A stretch of DNA of 64,000 nt from an uncultured Lentibacter sp. Its GTDB lineage: Bacteria > Pseudomonadota > Alphaproteobacteria > Rhodobacterales > Rhodobacteraceae. Both the position numbers and the translations under genes were made by a program. Within the stretch, counting starts at the first letter, position 1; each line of letters begins with the position of its first letter. The stretch covers positions 558,001 to 622,000 of the forward strand of contig CANMGT010000001.1 of assembly GCA_947497495.1 (NCBI GenBank), given 5' to 3'. The notes under the pieces were generated by a model, which did no database searches, was not told the DNA's origin, and saw only the letters and a program-made list of their open reading frames with translations. This document shows, one piece after another, positions 34,423 through 42,634 of this stretch.

Positions 34423-34770
34423 ATGGCAGAGACCGAAAACTCAGACAGCTCGCAAATCCTGGGGCTTGGCAAAACACCGGCGCAATGGGTCGAAGTCATG
34501 GCCGGCATGGGGATCGACATTTCCGAGCGCACCTTGCGTGAAAGGGCGAATGACACAGGTGCGTTCTACCGGCTGGGACGGACTATGCTGATAACACCAG
34601 CTCAGATCGACAAGATTTTTGAAGGAGGCCCGTCATGCCGCTCCAAATCTACAAGAGGGGCCGCGTCTACTGGGCTAAGGGCTGGGTCGAGTACAACGGC
34701 AGGCCAATCGCAGGCCCATACCGGCGAAGCACTAAGGCATCTACAGAAGCAGGCGCACGGGACTGGGTAA
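34423..34770 (+). CDS. xis-like small DNA-binding protein
   Basis: 115 residues from the ATG at 34423. The N-terminal part (LGKTPAQWVEVMAGMGIDISERTLRERANDTGAFYRLGRTMLITPAQIDKIF) has the layout of excisionase-type winged helices (HTH, then wing TMLITPAQIDKIF). The last ~45 residues overlap the start of the integrase gene by 136 bp in another frame and are of low-complexity, so the true end function is doubtful. It lies just before int, the usual place for a directionality factor. Confidence 0.65.
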   Translation: MAETENSDSSQILGLGKTPAQWVEVMAGMGIDISERTLRERANDTGAFYRLGRTMLITPAQIDKIFEGGPSCRSKSTRGAASTGLRAGSSTTAGQSQAHTGEALRHLQKQAHGTG

Positions 34771-35729
34771 ACCGCGAGACTGAGTTGCAGATACGTCGCC
34801 ATGTCGTTGGCGACGAGCCGAGCAAAACCTTCTCGGATGCGATCATGATCTACAACGCATCCCCGAAGACGGCGAAGCAGCTCATCCCCATTGTTCAAGA
34901 GATTGGCGACATGCCTTTGGGCGCGATCTCTGGCGCCCTCCTCAAGGGGCTTGGGCCGAAGCTGAAACCGAACGCATCGACGGACACTTGGTGGCGGGAG
35001 ATTGTGACGCCTGCTAGTGCGGTCATCAATAACGCGCATGAGCTGGAAGGCACGCCTCTGATCCGGGTGAAACCCTATGACAAATTCGAGCGGATCGCGC
35101 AGGACAAACGCCGTGGGAAGTTGAGCAGGGTTGAACGCAAGCCCGCCGACAAGGAATGGATCGAGGCCTTTTGTCGAGCCGCTGATCCGTACAACGCTGC
35201 GCTGGTTCGGTTCATGTTCGAGACGGCGGCGCGGATCGATCAGGCTGTCTCGATTGAGCCTGAGGATCTGCGGCCTTCGGAGAACAAGGTCAGAGTGAAG
35301 GCACAGAAGGGCCACCCGGAGAGCTGGATTACCGTATCACCACAGATGATGGACGAGCTGCTGGCCTTGCCCCCGAAACGGCCCAAGAACCGCAAGACCG
35401 GCAAGCTGATGAAACCCCGCGTCTTCGGCTATGGCAGCTCGACGGGCTACAACACCCGCTGGAAGACGATCTGCAAGCGCGCGGGCATTCCATACCTCTC
35501 AGCCCACCCCGCAGGGCGGCACGGGTTCTTTACCGAATTGGTCGTGCGCCAAGGCGTCGATCCCGTCACGGCTGCCAAGGCGGGACGCTGGTCAGACCCC
35601 AATTTGCCCATGCGTATTTATGCCCATGCGGAGACGGATGAGGCCGATGTCAGGGCCCGTTTTCGTACAAACCATGTACAGGCGGACACTGTACAAACAT
35701 CCAAGAGCAAGAAACCAAAGAAGGAATAG
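34635..35729 (+). CDS. int: tyrosine recombinase / integrase
   Basis: 364 residues with a strong ribosome site (GAAGGAGG). The catalytic domain shows R200 (ETAARID), the box-II region HPAGRHGFF (R295), W319 (AGRWSD) and the nucleophile Y329 (MRIYAHAE). The N-terminal part (LQIYKRGRVYWAKGWVEYNGRPIAG) is an arm-binding type domain common in Rhodobacterales integrases. Its 3' end runs into attR 14 bp later. It catalyses integration into tRNA-Arg and, with the xis-like protein, excision. Confidence 0.93.
   Translation: MPLQIYKRGRVYWAKGWVEYNGRPIAGPYRRSTKASTEAGARDWVNRETELQIRRHVVGDEPSKTFSDAIMIYNASPKTAKQLIPIVQEIGDMPLGAISGALLKGLGPKLKPNASTDTWWREIVTPASAVINNAHELEGTPLIRVKPYDKFERIAQDKRRGKLSRVERKPADKEWIEAFCRAADPYNAALVRFMFETAARIDQAVSIEPEDLRPSENKVRVKAQKGHPESWITVSPQMMDELLALPPKRPKNRKTGKLMKPRVFGYGSSTGYNTRWKTICKRAGIPYLSAHPAGRHGFFTELVVRQGVDPVTAAKAGRWSDPNLPMRIYAHAETDEADVRARFRTNHVQADTVQTSKSKKPKKE
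35665..35697 (+). promoter_or_regulatory. candidate integrase arm-type sites, right (inside int 3' end)
   Basis: GTACAAA at 35665, TGTACA at 35675 and TGTACAAA at 35690. The same word occurs as a pair at 22173-22192 on the other side. They lie within the last codons of int, just inside attR. Repeated arm sites on both flanks are typical of lambda-type recombination. Confidence 0.4.
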
Positions 35730-35743
35730 CGCTATGAACGGTT

Positions 35744-35786
35744 CCCTCCTAAGGGGCAGGTTGCAGGTTCGAATCCTGCCGGGGTC
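35744..35786 (+). repeat. attR, right copy of the 43-bp direct repeat
   Basis: Identical over 43 bases to 22023-22065, the 3' half of tRNA-Arg(CCT). The 5' half of the tRNA is absent here, so this copy is not a functional tRNA gene. It marks the right end of the element; chromosomal sequence resumes with ACCA and the MarR gene region. 35730-35929 holds no gene. Confidence 0.92.
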
Positions 35787-35929
35787 ACCAGCTTGGCTGG
35801 TTTATTGGGATGGAGCGGCGACGCGGGCTTGTTTTTGGGAGCGCTTGCGCATTGGCGTTGTGCCAAAGGAAGCGGGAAGATGCTCGCGTACGTTATCAAG
35901 ACAACACGCGCCAGGCTTCGCGAGTGACA

Positions 35930-36358
35930 TCATTTCGCTGAATTGGCCGCGATTTTGTCTGCTAGTTCCAAGAATATCTCGCGCTCGTCCGAGCTTAACG
36001 CTGCGAGAATCTCGTCTTGTAGAGCGGTCACGACTGGCAGGATTTTTGCATAGGCGTGCTGTCCGGCTTCTGTTGGCCGCACCTCGCGCGCCCTTCTGTC
36101 TTGTTTGCTAACGGTGCGTTCCACGAGGCCTTTCGCTTCGAGGCGGTCTATCACGCCGCCGATCGTGGCCCTGTCATAGGCGATCTTTGCTGCCACACCT
36201 GCCTGGTCTACTCCGGGTAGCGCAACAATCGCATCAAGCGCGGCAAACTGCACCGGTGTGAGATCAGAGTCAGCATCGTGCATCGTCTTCGCGAAGACCT
36301 GTGTTGATATCTGGTTCATCCGTCGGATCAGATGGCCTGCCATTTTCTGAATTTGCAT
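35930..36358 (-). CDS. MarR-family regulator divergent from the 3-hydroxybenzoate monooxygenase-like gene
   Basis: 142 residues with a winged helix (LTPVQFAALDAIVALPGVDQAGVAAKIAYDRATIGGVIDRLEAKGLVERTVSKQDRRAREVRPTEAG). It is transcribed away from the flavin monooxygenase gene, across 158 bp with palindromes. In Comamonas the monooxygenase MobA is controlled by the divergent MarR-type MobR that responds to 3-hydroxybenzoate. By position this gene is the counterpart. Confidence 0.88.
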   Translation of the reverse strand: MQIQKMAGHLIRRMNQISTQVFAKTMHDADSDLTPVQFAALDAIVALPGVDQAGVAAKIAYDRATIGGVIDRLEAKGLVERTVSKQDRRAREVRPTEAGQHAYAKILPVVTALQDEILAALSSDEREIFLELADKIAANSAK

Positions 36359-36425
36359 CTTTCACATTCCCTTGCGGCGACCGCACTCAAAACACCTCAG
36401 TAGCAGTAATATCCCAATAATAATT

Positions 36426-36473
36426 TGTATACATATTTTTGGTTGACTAAAATTAATAAGTATAGCTACTATA
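36426..36473. promoter_or_regulatory. MarR operator candidates in the divergent promoter
   Basis: Two short palindromes in the AT-rich 158-bp spacer: TGTATACA (36426-36433), and TATAG-CTA-CTATA (36461-36473), a perfect 13-bp inverted repeat 44 bp before the monooxygenase ATG. MarR proteins bind such palindromes, and the site overlaps where a promoter for the plus-strand gene would be. Confidence 0.45.
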
Positions 36474-36516
36474 TCATTTATGGGCGGTACTGCCCCAGCT
36501 GTGAGAGGACGCAAAA

Positions 36517-38442
36517 ATGCAATATTACGAGGCCGGATTTAGAGGCGGTGACCCTGACTTGAAAACCGCGGCCCATGGGCGCCGTGACCGCTCGCTGTTT
36601 GCCCCGCTTCCCAAGAAAGTCGATGTGCTCATCGCTGGCTGCGGCCCCGCTGGACTTTGTCTGGCGGCGCAGCTTTCGCAGTTCCCCGAGATCGATACGA
36701 TGCTCGTCGAGGCAAAGCCCGGACCGATAGAGAAAGGTCAGGCTGACGGCGTGAACACCCGCACGATGGAGATGTTTCAAGCCTTCGGGTTCGGCGAGAA
36801 GGTTAAGCGCGAATCCTACTGGGTTAACCAGACGGCGTTCTGGATGCCCGACCCTGAAAACTCCGCTCAGATCAGGCGCATTGGCCGTGTGCAAGACGTG
36901 CCTGATGACTCCTCGGAAATGCCCCACACGTTGATCAACCAAGCGCGTGTGCATGAGCTTTTCCTCGACGTTGCCAGAAAATCGCCTGCGCGCCTTGAGC
37001 CTGACTACGGCTGGGCCGTGCGCGACTTGACGATAGATGTCTCAACCGATGATCACCCCGTCACCGTTACTTTGGAAAACACCGGTATCAACGCGGGGGA
37101 AACCGCCACAGTGCGGGCCAACTACGTTGTCGGTTGCGACGGGGCGCGCTCGACGGTACGCAAGGCGCTCGGCGGCACGCTTCACGGCGATGCGGCGCAT
37201 CAGGCTTGGGGCGTCATGGACATTCTCGCCAACACCGACTTCCCCGACATCCGCCAGAAGTGCCTCGTGGCCTCCGCCAAGGAAGGCAACGTGCTGATCT
37301 TGCCGCGCGAGGGTGGCTACCTGTTTCGCATGTATGTCGAACTCGACAAACTCAACCCTGATGAGCGCGTGGCCAACCGCAACCTCACCGCCGACAGCAT
37401 CATTGATGCCGCCAACCGGATCATGCAGCCCTATACGATTGATGTGAAAGAGGTTGTCTGGTGGTCGATCTACGAAATCGGACACCGCCTGAGCGACAAA
37501 TTTGACGACGTGCAAGGCAGCAAGGACGGGGCCCGCGCGCCGCGCGTCTTCACAGCTGGTGACGCTTGCCATACGCATAGCCCGAAGGCCGGACAGGGCA
37601 TGAACGTTTCGATGCAAGACACCTTCAACCTCGGCTGGAAACTGGCGCATGTTCTGCAGGAGCGCGCCGAAGCAAGCCTGCTGAACAGCTATTCCGCCGA
37701 GCGCTGGCTTGAGGCCAAACGCCTTGTCGATACAGACCACGAATGGGCGCGCATCATGTCAGCGCCCCCCGGTAAGTCAGAGCTGGACGGATCGGACATG
37801 CCACGCTTTCAAAAGCAGTTCATCGAGAATCTCGAGTTCACAGGCGGTCTCGCGGTGCAGTATGAGCCCTCGTCCATAGTAGGCGCGTCAACGCATCAGC
37901 CATTGGCCCAAGGCGAGGTGATCGGCCGCCGCTTTCACTCGGCCCCTGTCGTGCGTGTGGCTGACGCGATGCAAATGCAACTGGGCCATGCCGCAGAGGC
38001 AGACGGGCGCTGGAGGATCTACGCCTTTGCAGGGCAAGGCGATGTTGCCCAGAAAGGCGCGCCGCTGAGCGAGCTTGCAGACTGGCTGGCGACGAACAAA
38101 GCCTCACCCATCGTGAAATATACAAAAGAGGGTGAAGACATCGACGCCCTCATCGACGTTCGCGCCATCTTTCAGCAGACATTTGATCAGCTCGCCATTG
38201 AGCACATGCCAGCGCTTTTGAAACCGTTAAAGGGCAAGTTCGGCCTGCAAGACCATGAGAAGGCGTTCTGCGTTGACCACAAAGGCGTGGGCGACATCTT
38301 CGAGATGCGCGGCATCAACCGCGAGGCAGGCTGCATGATCGTGGTGCGCCCCGATCAATACATTGCCCATGTGCTGCCGCTTGATGGCTTTGAAAAGCTT
38401 GCCTCATTCTTTGACGGCTTCCTCAAAACTGCACAGCCCTAG
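36517..38442 (+). CDS. FAD-dependent 3-hydroxybenzoate 4-monooxygenase-like protein
   Basis: 641 residues, close to Comamonas MobA (639). FAD motifs: GxGxxG as GCGPAG (41-46), DG as VVGCDGARSTVRKALG (208-209), and GD as FTAGDACHTHSPKAGQGMN (348-349). The pattern QADGVNTRTMEMFQAFGF and PREGGYLFRMYVELDKL closely track MobA. A thioredoxin-like C-terminal domain ends the protein. MobA hydroxylates 3-hydroxybenzoate to protocatechuate with NADPH; phenol 2-monooxygenase is a related alternative. Its TAG stop shares a CTAG with the convergent acyl-CoA dehydrogenase stop. Confidence 0.85.
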   Translation: MQYYEAGFRGGDPDLKTAAHGRRDRSLFAPLPKKVDVLIAGCGPAGLCLAAQLSQFPEIDTMLVEAKPGPIEKGQADGVNTRTMEMFQAFGFGEKVKRESYWVNQTAFWMPDPENSAQIRRIGRVQDVPDDSSEMPHTLINQARVHELFLDVARKSPARLEPDYGWAVRDLTIDVSTDDHPVTVTLENTGINAGETATVRANYVVGCDGARSTVRKALGGTLHGDAAHQAWGVMDILANTDFPDIRQKCLVASAKEGNVLILPREGGYLFRMYVELDKLNPDERVANRNLTADSIIDAANRIMQPYTIDVKEVVWWSIYEIGHRLSDKFDDVQGSKDGARAPRVFTAGDACHTHSPKAGQGMNVSMQDTFNLGWKLAHVLQERAEASLLNSYSAERWLEAKRLVDTDHEWARIMSAPPGKSELDGSDMPRFQKQFIENLEFTGGLAVQYEPSSIVGASTHQPLAQGEVIGRRFHSAPVVRVADAMQMQLGHAAEADGRWRIYAFAGQGDVAQKGAPLSELADWLATNKASPIVKYTKEGEDIDALIDVRAIFQQTFDQLAIEHMPALLKPLKGKFGLQDHEKAFCVDHKGVGDIFEMRGINREAGCMIVVRPDQYIAHVLPLDGFEKLASFFDGFLKTAQP

Positions 38443-40028
38443 GCCGTAACCCCTAGCAAGGCCGCGTGGGCGGGAAGCATCGCTGCTATCTCGGCGCGCA
38501 TGCGCTCACAGACGCGAGCTATCCGCTCGGGCTGTGAGTGCTTTGACGCGGCAGCACCTATCTGCGCCCAGAGAACCGCAAGCAGCGTGTCGGCAGTCAG
38601 CCCGAAAAACGCATGCGCATGTGGGGTTGCGTCTTCAAGCGTGAGCAGCCGCTCGCGAGCACGGCGCCAAGTCGCAAGCGCGTCAGAAACCAGCCTGTCG
38701 TTGCGCGCAAACTCTCCTACATAGCGCTCGAACGCCTCCGAAGGAGCGCTCTTCAAAAGTCGCGTCGCCATTATCCGCTCATGGATGCCATTGGCCCCCT
38801 CATAGATCGCGGTGATGCGTGCATCGCGGTAGGTTTGCTCCACGCGGTATTCCTGAAGGTAGCCATAGCCACCCAACACCTGAACCCCCAGTTCAGCCGC
38901 ACGCATGCCCGCCTCGGTGCAATAGGCCTTGGCCAGCGGCGTCAGAAACTCGACCAAATCAGGGGTGTCGCCGCGCTCCATTTTCACGAATGCCAAATGC
39001 GCGATAGCGCGGCTGCCGAGTGCGCAAGCGTCGGCCTCGTCGAGCATCCGCCGCACGTCGGCGTGCTTGTCTAGCGTCACTGGCGCTCCGTCAGGGCCAC
39101 GGCCTTGCAGCCGTTCGGCGGCATAGGTGCTGGCAATGTGATAGGCGCGCGCCGCATGGGCAACGCCTTGCAACGCCACGTCGGCACGGGCGTGGTTCAT
39201 CATGGTGAACATCGCCATCAGGCCTTGCCCTTCTGCGCCAATCAGCTCGGCCTCCGCCCCATCAAAAGCAAGCTGGCAAGTGGGTGAGGCATGCAGCCCC
39301 ATTTTCTCTTCGATACGTGTCACCGTGACGGCGTTGCGCGTGCCGTCGGCTTTGGTCTTGCCACAAAGAAAAAGCGAAAGCCCCTTTATCCCGTTGTCAG
39401 AAGTGCGCGCCAGAACAAGGTGAAGGATGCCCTCGCTCATGTCCTGATCGCCACCAGAGATGAATATCTTCTCGCCTGTCAGCACCCAAGCGTCTCCATC
39501 CGGCACAGCCTTGCAACGCACCTGCGACAAGTCAGAGCCAGCTGCAGGCTCTGTGAGGCACATTGTCGACAAGACCTCTCCAGAGGCCAGCCGCGGAATC
39601 CAAGCCTGCTTCTGGGCATCTGTGCCAAAGCGCAGCAAGGTTGAAACCGCACCGGGAACGAGGTTGCACACCATCTGCATCGCGTGGTTGGCCCCCGCGA
39701 ACACTTCGGAAACGACGGCTGCGGTGAGATTGCTTTGCTCCATGCCGCCAAAAGCTTCTGGGGCCGTCAGCCCCTGCCAGCCGCCCTCTGCCAAGGCGCT
39801 GTAAGCCTCCCGAAACCCCTCAGGCATTCGGACAGCGCCCTTCTCAAGCGCGGCGCCCTGCCTGTCGCCCACCTCGTCGAGCGGGGCGATCACACCCTCG
39901 GCAAAACCCGCAAAGTGAGTGAGGATTTCGGCGGTCGTTTCTGCGTCCCAGTCGGGCAAACCTGATGCGCCCACGACATGGGATAGCGAGAACAGAATGT
40001 CCTCAACCGGAGCTTGGAAAGGTCTCAT
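38439..40028 (-). CDS. acyl-CoA dehydrogenase (DmdC-like branch)
   Basis: 529 residues from the ATG at 40028, two bases after the DUF3237 stop. Family signatures are STMCLTEPAAGSDLSQVRCKAVPDGDAWVLTGEKIFISGGD and QVLGGYGYLQEYRVEQTYRDARITAIYEGANGIHERIMATRLL (with the catalytic Glu in YEGANG). The N-terminus and length match the DmdC/phenylpropionyl-type branch. It would oxidise a CoA ester, for example a phenylpropanoyl-CoA to cinnamoyl-CoA. Last gene of the six-gene minus-strand operon. Confidence 0.88.
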   Translation of the reverse strand: MRPFQAPVEDILFSLSHVVGASGLPDWDAETTAEILTHFAGFAEGVIAPLDEVGDRQGAALEKGAVRMPEGFREAYSALAEGGWQGLTAPEAFGGMEQSNLTAAVVSEVFAGANHAMQMVCNLVPGAVSTLLRFGTDAQKQAWIPRLASGEVLSTMCLTEPAAGSDLSQVRCKAVPDGDAWVLTGEKIFISGGDQDMSEGILHLVLARTSDNGIKGLSLFLCGKTKADGTRNAVTVTRIEEKMGLHASPTCQLAFDGAEAELIGAEGQGLMAMFTMMNHARADVALQGVAHAARAYHIASTYAAERLQGRGPDGAPVTLDKHADVRRMLDEADACALGSRAIAHLAFVKMERGDTPDLVEFLTPLAKAYCTEAGMRAAELGVQVLGGYGYLQEYRVEQTYRDARITAIYEGANGIHERIMATRLLKSAPSEAFERYVGEFARNDRLVSDALATWRRARERLLTLEDATPHAHAFFGLTADTLLAVLWAQIGAAASKHSQPERIARVCERMRAEIAAMLPAHAALLGVTA

Positions 40029-40030
40029 TG

Positions 40031-40492
40031 TCAGTCCACTTTGTAGTAAGCAATTTCCACAGAATTCGCCCGACGGATACCCGCACAAACGAACAAACAG
40101 TGGTTCACCCAAGCGTAGCGCGCATCACCGCATTCAAGCCGCGCGGCAGTGCGCATGTAATACTGGCTCGGGTCGACATCCTCGCCTGCAGTCAGCCGCA
40201 CCATGACATCGGGCGGACCATGTCGGGTGCCAACATTCACCACCTCGATGATAACGCCCTCCTCGGTGCGCAACACGTAGCGCGTATCAAGATGCGCCGC
40301 ACCGTCGGCAAAAACAGTCTGCCAATCCGCGCCAAGGTTCAGCACCTCACCGGTGATGTCAGGCCCCAAAGCCGCGCCGCCGACTATCGGGATGATGCGG
40401 CGTTGCCCGGCGCGCCCGACGCCCATTTCAAGCGGTGCCGACAGCTCGACGCGCAGCGTAAACGAGTGGCTGAGTGCGGGAACAGGTATCAT
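40031..40492 (-). CDS. DUF3237 family protein
   Basis: 152 residues from the ATG at 40492, which overlaps the amidohydrolase stop (ATGA). FTLRVELSAPLEMGVGRAGQRRIIPIVGGAALGPDITGEVLNLGADWQTVFADGAAHLDTRYVLRTEEGVIIEVVNVGTR is the DUF3237 fold. YYMRTAARLECGDARYAWVNHCLFVCAG ends it. The family often occurs in aromatic-acid operons but its reaction is not established. Confidence 0.85.
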   Translation of the reverse strand: MIPVPALSHSFTLRVELSAPLEMGVGRAGQRRIIPIVGGAALGPDITGEVLNLGADWQTVFADGAAHLDTRYVLRTEEGVIIEVVNVGTRHGPPDVMVRLTAGEDVDPSQYYMRTAARLECGDARYAWVNHCLFVCAGIRRANSVEIAYYKVD

Positions 40493-41364
40493 TCCATAAA
40501 GCCCAGAAGCCGCGCTGCGTTGTTTTTGGTGATGTCTTCGCGCAGGTGGTCCTTGATATCGATCTTGTCGAAGTCGCTCAGCCAGCGCTCGGGCGTGATC
40601 ATCGGCCAATCAGAGCCAAACAGCACCTTCTTGCGCAGGATAGAATTGCAGTAGCGCACAAGGATCGGCGGGAAGTATTTCGGCGACCAGCCTGACAAGT
40701 CGATATAAACATTCGGCTTGTGCTGCGCCACTGACAGCGCCTCTTCCTGCCACGGGAAAGACGGGTGCGCGAGAACGATCTTGAGATCAGGGAAGTCAAC
40801 CGCGACATCATCCATATACATCGGGTTTGAATACTTCAGCCGCATCCCGTTGCCGCCGGGCATCCCCGAGCCAACACCCGTTTGGCCGGTGTGGAACAGT
40901 GCAACACAACCCTCCTCCTGCAGCACTTCATACAGCGGGTAGGCCATGCGATCATTGGCATAAAAGCCCTGCATCGTCGGGTGAAACTTGAAGCCTTTGA
41001 CTTTGTAGTCCTGTATCAAACGGCGCGCTTCGCGAACGGCCATCTTGCCCTTCCACGGGTCAATCGAGGCGAACTGAATCAGCACATCCGAGTTCTCGGC
41101 GACTTGCTCGGCGACTTCATCGTTCGAGTAGCGCCGGTAGCCTGTTTCGCGTTCCGCATCGACGGGAAAGATAACCGCCGCGATGTTTTGCTCGCGATAA
41201 TGTGCCGCCGTCTCCGCGATGGTTGGAGGATGCTCCCAAGGCGCGCCAAAATAGCTGGCCATGGTTGTTTGCAAGTCGTCATAGCCGTCGTCTGCGTGGC
41301 AGCCGCAGGGTTCTTCGGCGTGCGTGTGAATGTCGATTGCTCTGACTTTGGAAATATCTACCAT
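40489..41364 (-). CDS. amidohydrolase-family protein (CouO-like beta-keto acyl-CoA hydrolase candidate)
   Basis: 291 residues. An N-terminal metal-binding H-x-H (RAIDIHTHAEEPCGC, His13 and His15), KFHPTMQGFYAND, the metal His of VLAHPSFPWQEEAL and the late Asp in LFGSDWPMITPE define the amidohydrolase-2/ACMSD fold. The flanking ligase, hydratase and SDR suggest the route in which CouO-type metal hydrolases cleave beta-keto-hydroxyphenyl-CoA to a hydroxybenzoate and acetyl-CoA. The alternative is a pyrone or ring-cleavage hydrolase. Confidence 0.8.
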   Translation of the reverse strand: MVDISKVRAIDIHTHAEEPCGCHADDGYDDLQTTMASYFGAPWEHPPTIAETAAHYREQNIAAVIFPVDAERETGYRRYSNDEVAEQVAENSDVLIQFASIDPWKGKMAVREARRLIQDYKVKGFKFHPTMQGFYANDRMAYPLYEVLQEEGCVALFHTGQTGVGSGMPGGNGMRLKYSNPMYMDDVAVDFPDLKIVLAHPSFPWQEEALSVAQHKPNVYIDLSGWSPKYFPPILVRYCNSILRKKVLFGSDWPMITPERWLSDFDKIDIKDHLREDITKNNAARLLGFME

Positions 41365-41381
41365 CGGGCTCTGTCCTTCGG

Positions 41382-41852
41382 TTAGGTGTTCGGGGTTTCG
41401 CGGATTGTCGATAGCGCCGCTTTCAGGGCGTCGCGCGTTTTGTCGTCAACGCTCGCAAGAAGCCGCGCCTCGTGGGCCTTCACGGCCGCGATCGCTTTCT
41501 CGTAAAGCCGTCGGCCAGCAAGCGTCACGTTGAGCGCATAGGTGCGCCTGTCTGTCGGCACGCGATCACGTACGATCAGATCACGACGCTCAAGCTCGTC
41601 AACGATAACAACAAGGTTCGAGCGCTCGATATCCATGCCGGCGGCAAGCTGCGACTGGCTCAAACCGGGGTTATCAACGATCAAAACCAATGCTGTATAT
41701 GTCAGCATGCGCAGCTCGAACGGCTCTAGCGTATGCGTCAGGTCAGCCTGGATCACGTTGAAGGCGCGCTTCAGGTGGTAGCCAACAAACTGGCGCAGCG
41801 TGCTGTCGTCAATCTGCGTGGAAGGTTGCGGTGTTTTTTCGGGTTTACTCAT
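41382..41852 (-). CDS. MarR-family regulator inside the catabolic operon
   Basis: 156 residues from the ATG at 41852 (GGTAGG ribosome site, four bases after the hydratase stop). The winged helix is VLIVDNPGLSQSQLAAGMDIERSNLVVIVDELERRDLIVRDRVPTDRRTYALNVTLAGRRL. CouR-type MarR regulators respond to hydroxycinnamoyl-CoA. Its place between hydratase and amidohydrolase genes fits an internally encoded repressor of this operon and the divergent ligase. Confidence 0.88.
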   Translation of the reverse strand: MSKPEKTPQPSTQIDDSTLRQFVGYHLKRAFNVIQADLTHTLEPFELRMLTYTALVLIVDNPGLSQSQLAAGMDIERSNLVVIVDELERRDLIVRDRVPTDRRTYALNVTLAGRRLYEKAIAAVKAHEARLLASVDDKTRDALKAALSTIRETPNT

Positions 41853-41856
41853 GGGC

Positions 41857-42624
41857 CTACCTAAAATTGGGAGCGCGTTTTTCAAGGAAAGCCTTCAAGC
41901 CTTCTTCCGCATCTGGTGTGGTTTGTGACAGAGCCGCCGCAAGCGACTCGGTGAACAACCCGTCTGCCTGTGACATGTCGTTGATCCGCGCGATAGACTG
42001 CACCATCAGGTAGTTTGACATCGGCGCATTGCGCGCAATCTTGCCCGCCAGATTCTGCGCCAATGCAAGCGCCTCACCCTCGCCAACCGCGTAATGCGCA
42101 AGGCCAAGGGCTGTGCCTTCATCAGCGTTATACTTGCGGCCTGTCAGCATCATCTCTGTCATCCGGTCAGCGCCCAGCAGGCGGCCCACTCGCGCCGTCG
42201 CCCCGCCACCAACAAAGATGCCACGCCGCCCCTCCGGCAATTGGAAAATAGTCGAAGGCTCGGCGATGCGCACATGTGTTGAGGCCGCAAGCTCAAGCCC
42301 GCCGCCGATTGCCGCACCGAAAATGGCCGACACGGTGATCAGCCCGCCAAACTGGATCTTCTCCATGACGCTGTGCCAGTGACGCGAGTGATACAGGTTT
42401 TCTTCCGCCGAGCGGTGCACATGCTCGGACAGATCAAGCCCCGAGCAATAGTGGCCCTCAACGCCAATCAGGATAACAACGCGCACGTCTTCGGGCGGCG
42501 CAAAGTAGAATGCCTGTAGCGCGTTCAGAAGCTCTTCGCACATCGCATTGCGCTTGCCGGGGCGGTTCATCGTCAGGGTCGCGATCGGGCCGTCGACCTC
42601 AACTTCAAGGACAGGGTTTGACAT
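41857..42624 (-). CDS. enoyl-CoA hydratase/isomerase family protein
   Basis: 255 residues from the ATG at 42624 (GAGGAG ribosome site). The oxyanion-hole motif HYCSGLDLSE and the loop IFGAAIGGGLELAASTHVRIAEPSTIFQLPEGRRGIFVGGGATARV fit the crotonase family. It would hydrate a hydroxycinnamoyl-CoA (CouM-like role). Ten bases separate it from the SDR gene upstream and four from the MarR downstream. Confidence 0.9.
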   Translation of the reverse strand: MSNPVLEVEVDGPIATLTMNRPGKRNAMCEELLNALQAFYFAPPEDVRVVILIGVEGHYCSGLDLSEHVHRSAEENLYHSRHWHSVMEKIQFGGLITVSAIFGAAIGGGLELAASTHVRIAEPSTIFQLPEGRRGIFVGGGATARVGRLLGADRMTEMMLTGRKYNADEGTALGLAHYAVGEGEALALAQNLAGKIARNAPMSNYLMVQSIARINDMSQADGLFTESLAAALSQTTPDAEEGLKAFLEKRAPNFR

Positions 42625-42634
42625 GTTCAGCTCC

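Larger units (their letters stand above)
22023..35786 (+). mobile_element. integrative mobilizable element in tRNA-Arg(CCT)
   Basis: A 13.8-kb element bounded by a 43-bp perfect direct repeat of the tRNA 3' end (22023-22065 and 35744-35786). It encodes a tyrosine integrase and an xis-like protein at the right end, and a HTH replication-type protein plus a four-gene ColE1-type mobilization set at the left. Between them is cargo with defence-like genes. There is no conjugation (mating-pair) machinery, so it is likely an IME that borrows a helper's transfer apparatus. The flanking flagellar and aromatic regions are of ordinary chromosomal type. Confidence 0.88.

Noticed and set aside
35744..35790. 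Second tRNA gene
   Set aside because: Only the 3' half is present (no D arm or 5' acceptor); it is the attR copy.
39965..40654. 229-residue plus-strand frame opposite the DUF3237 gene
   Set aside because: Shadow of DUF3237 and neighbouring minus-strand genes; no recognisable features.
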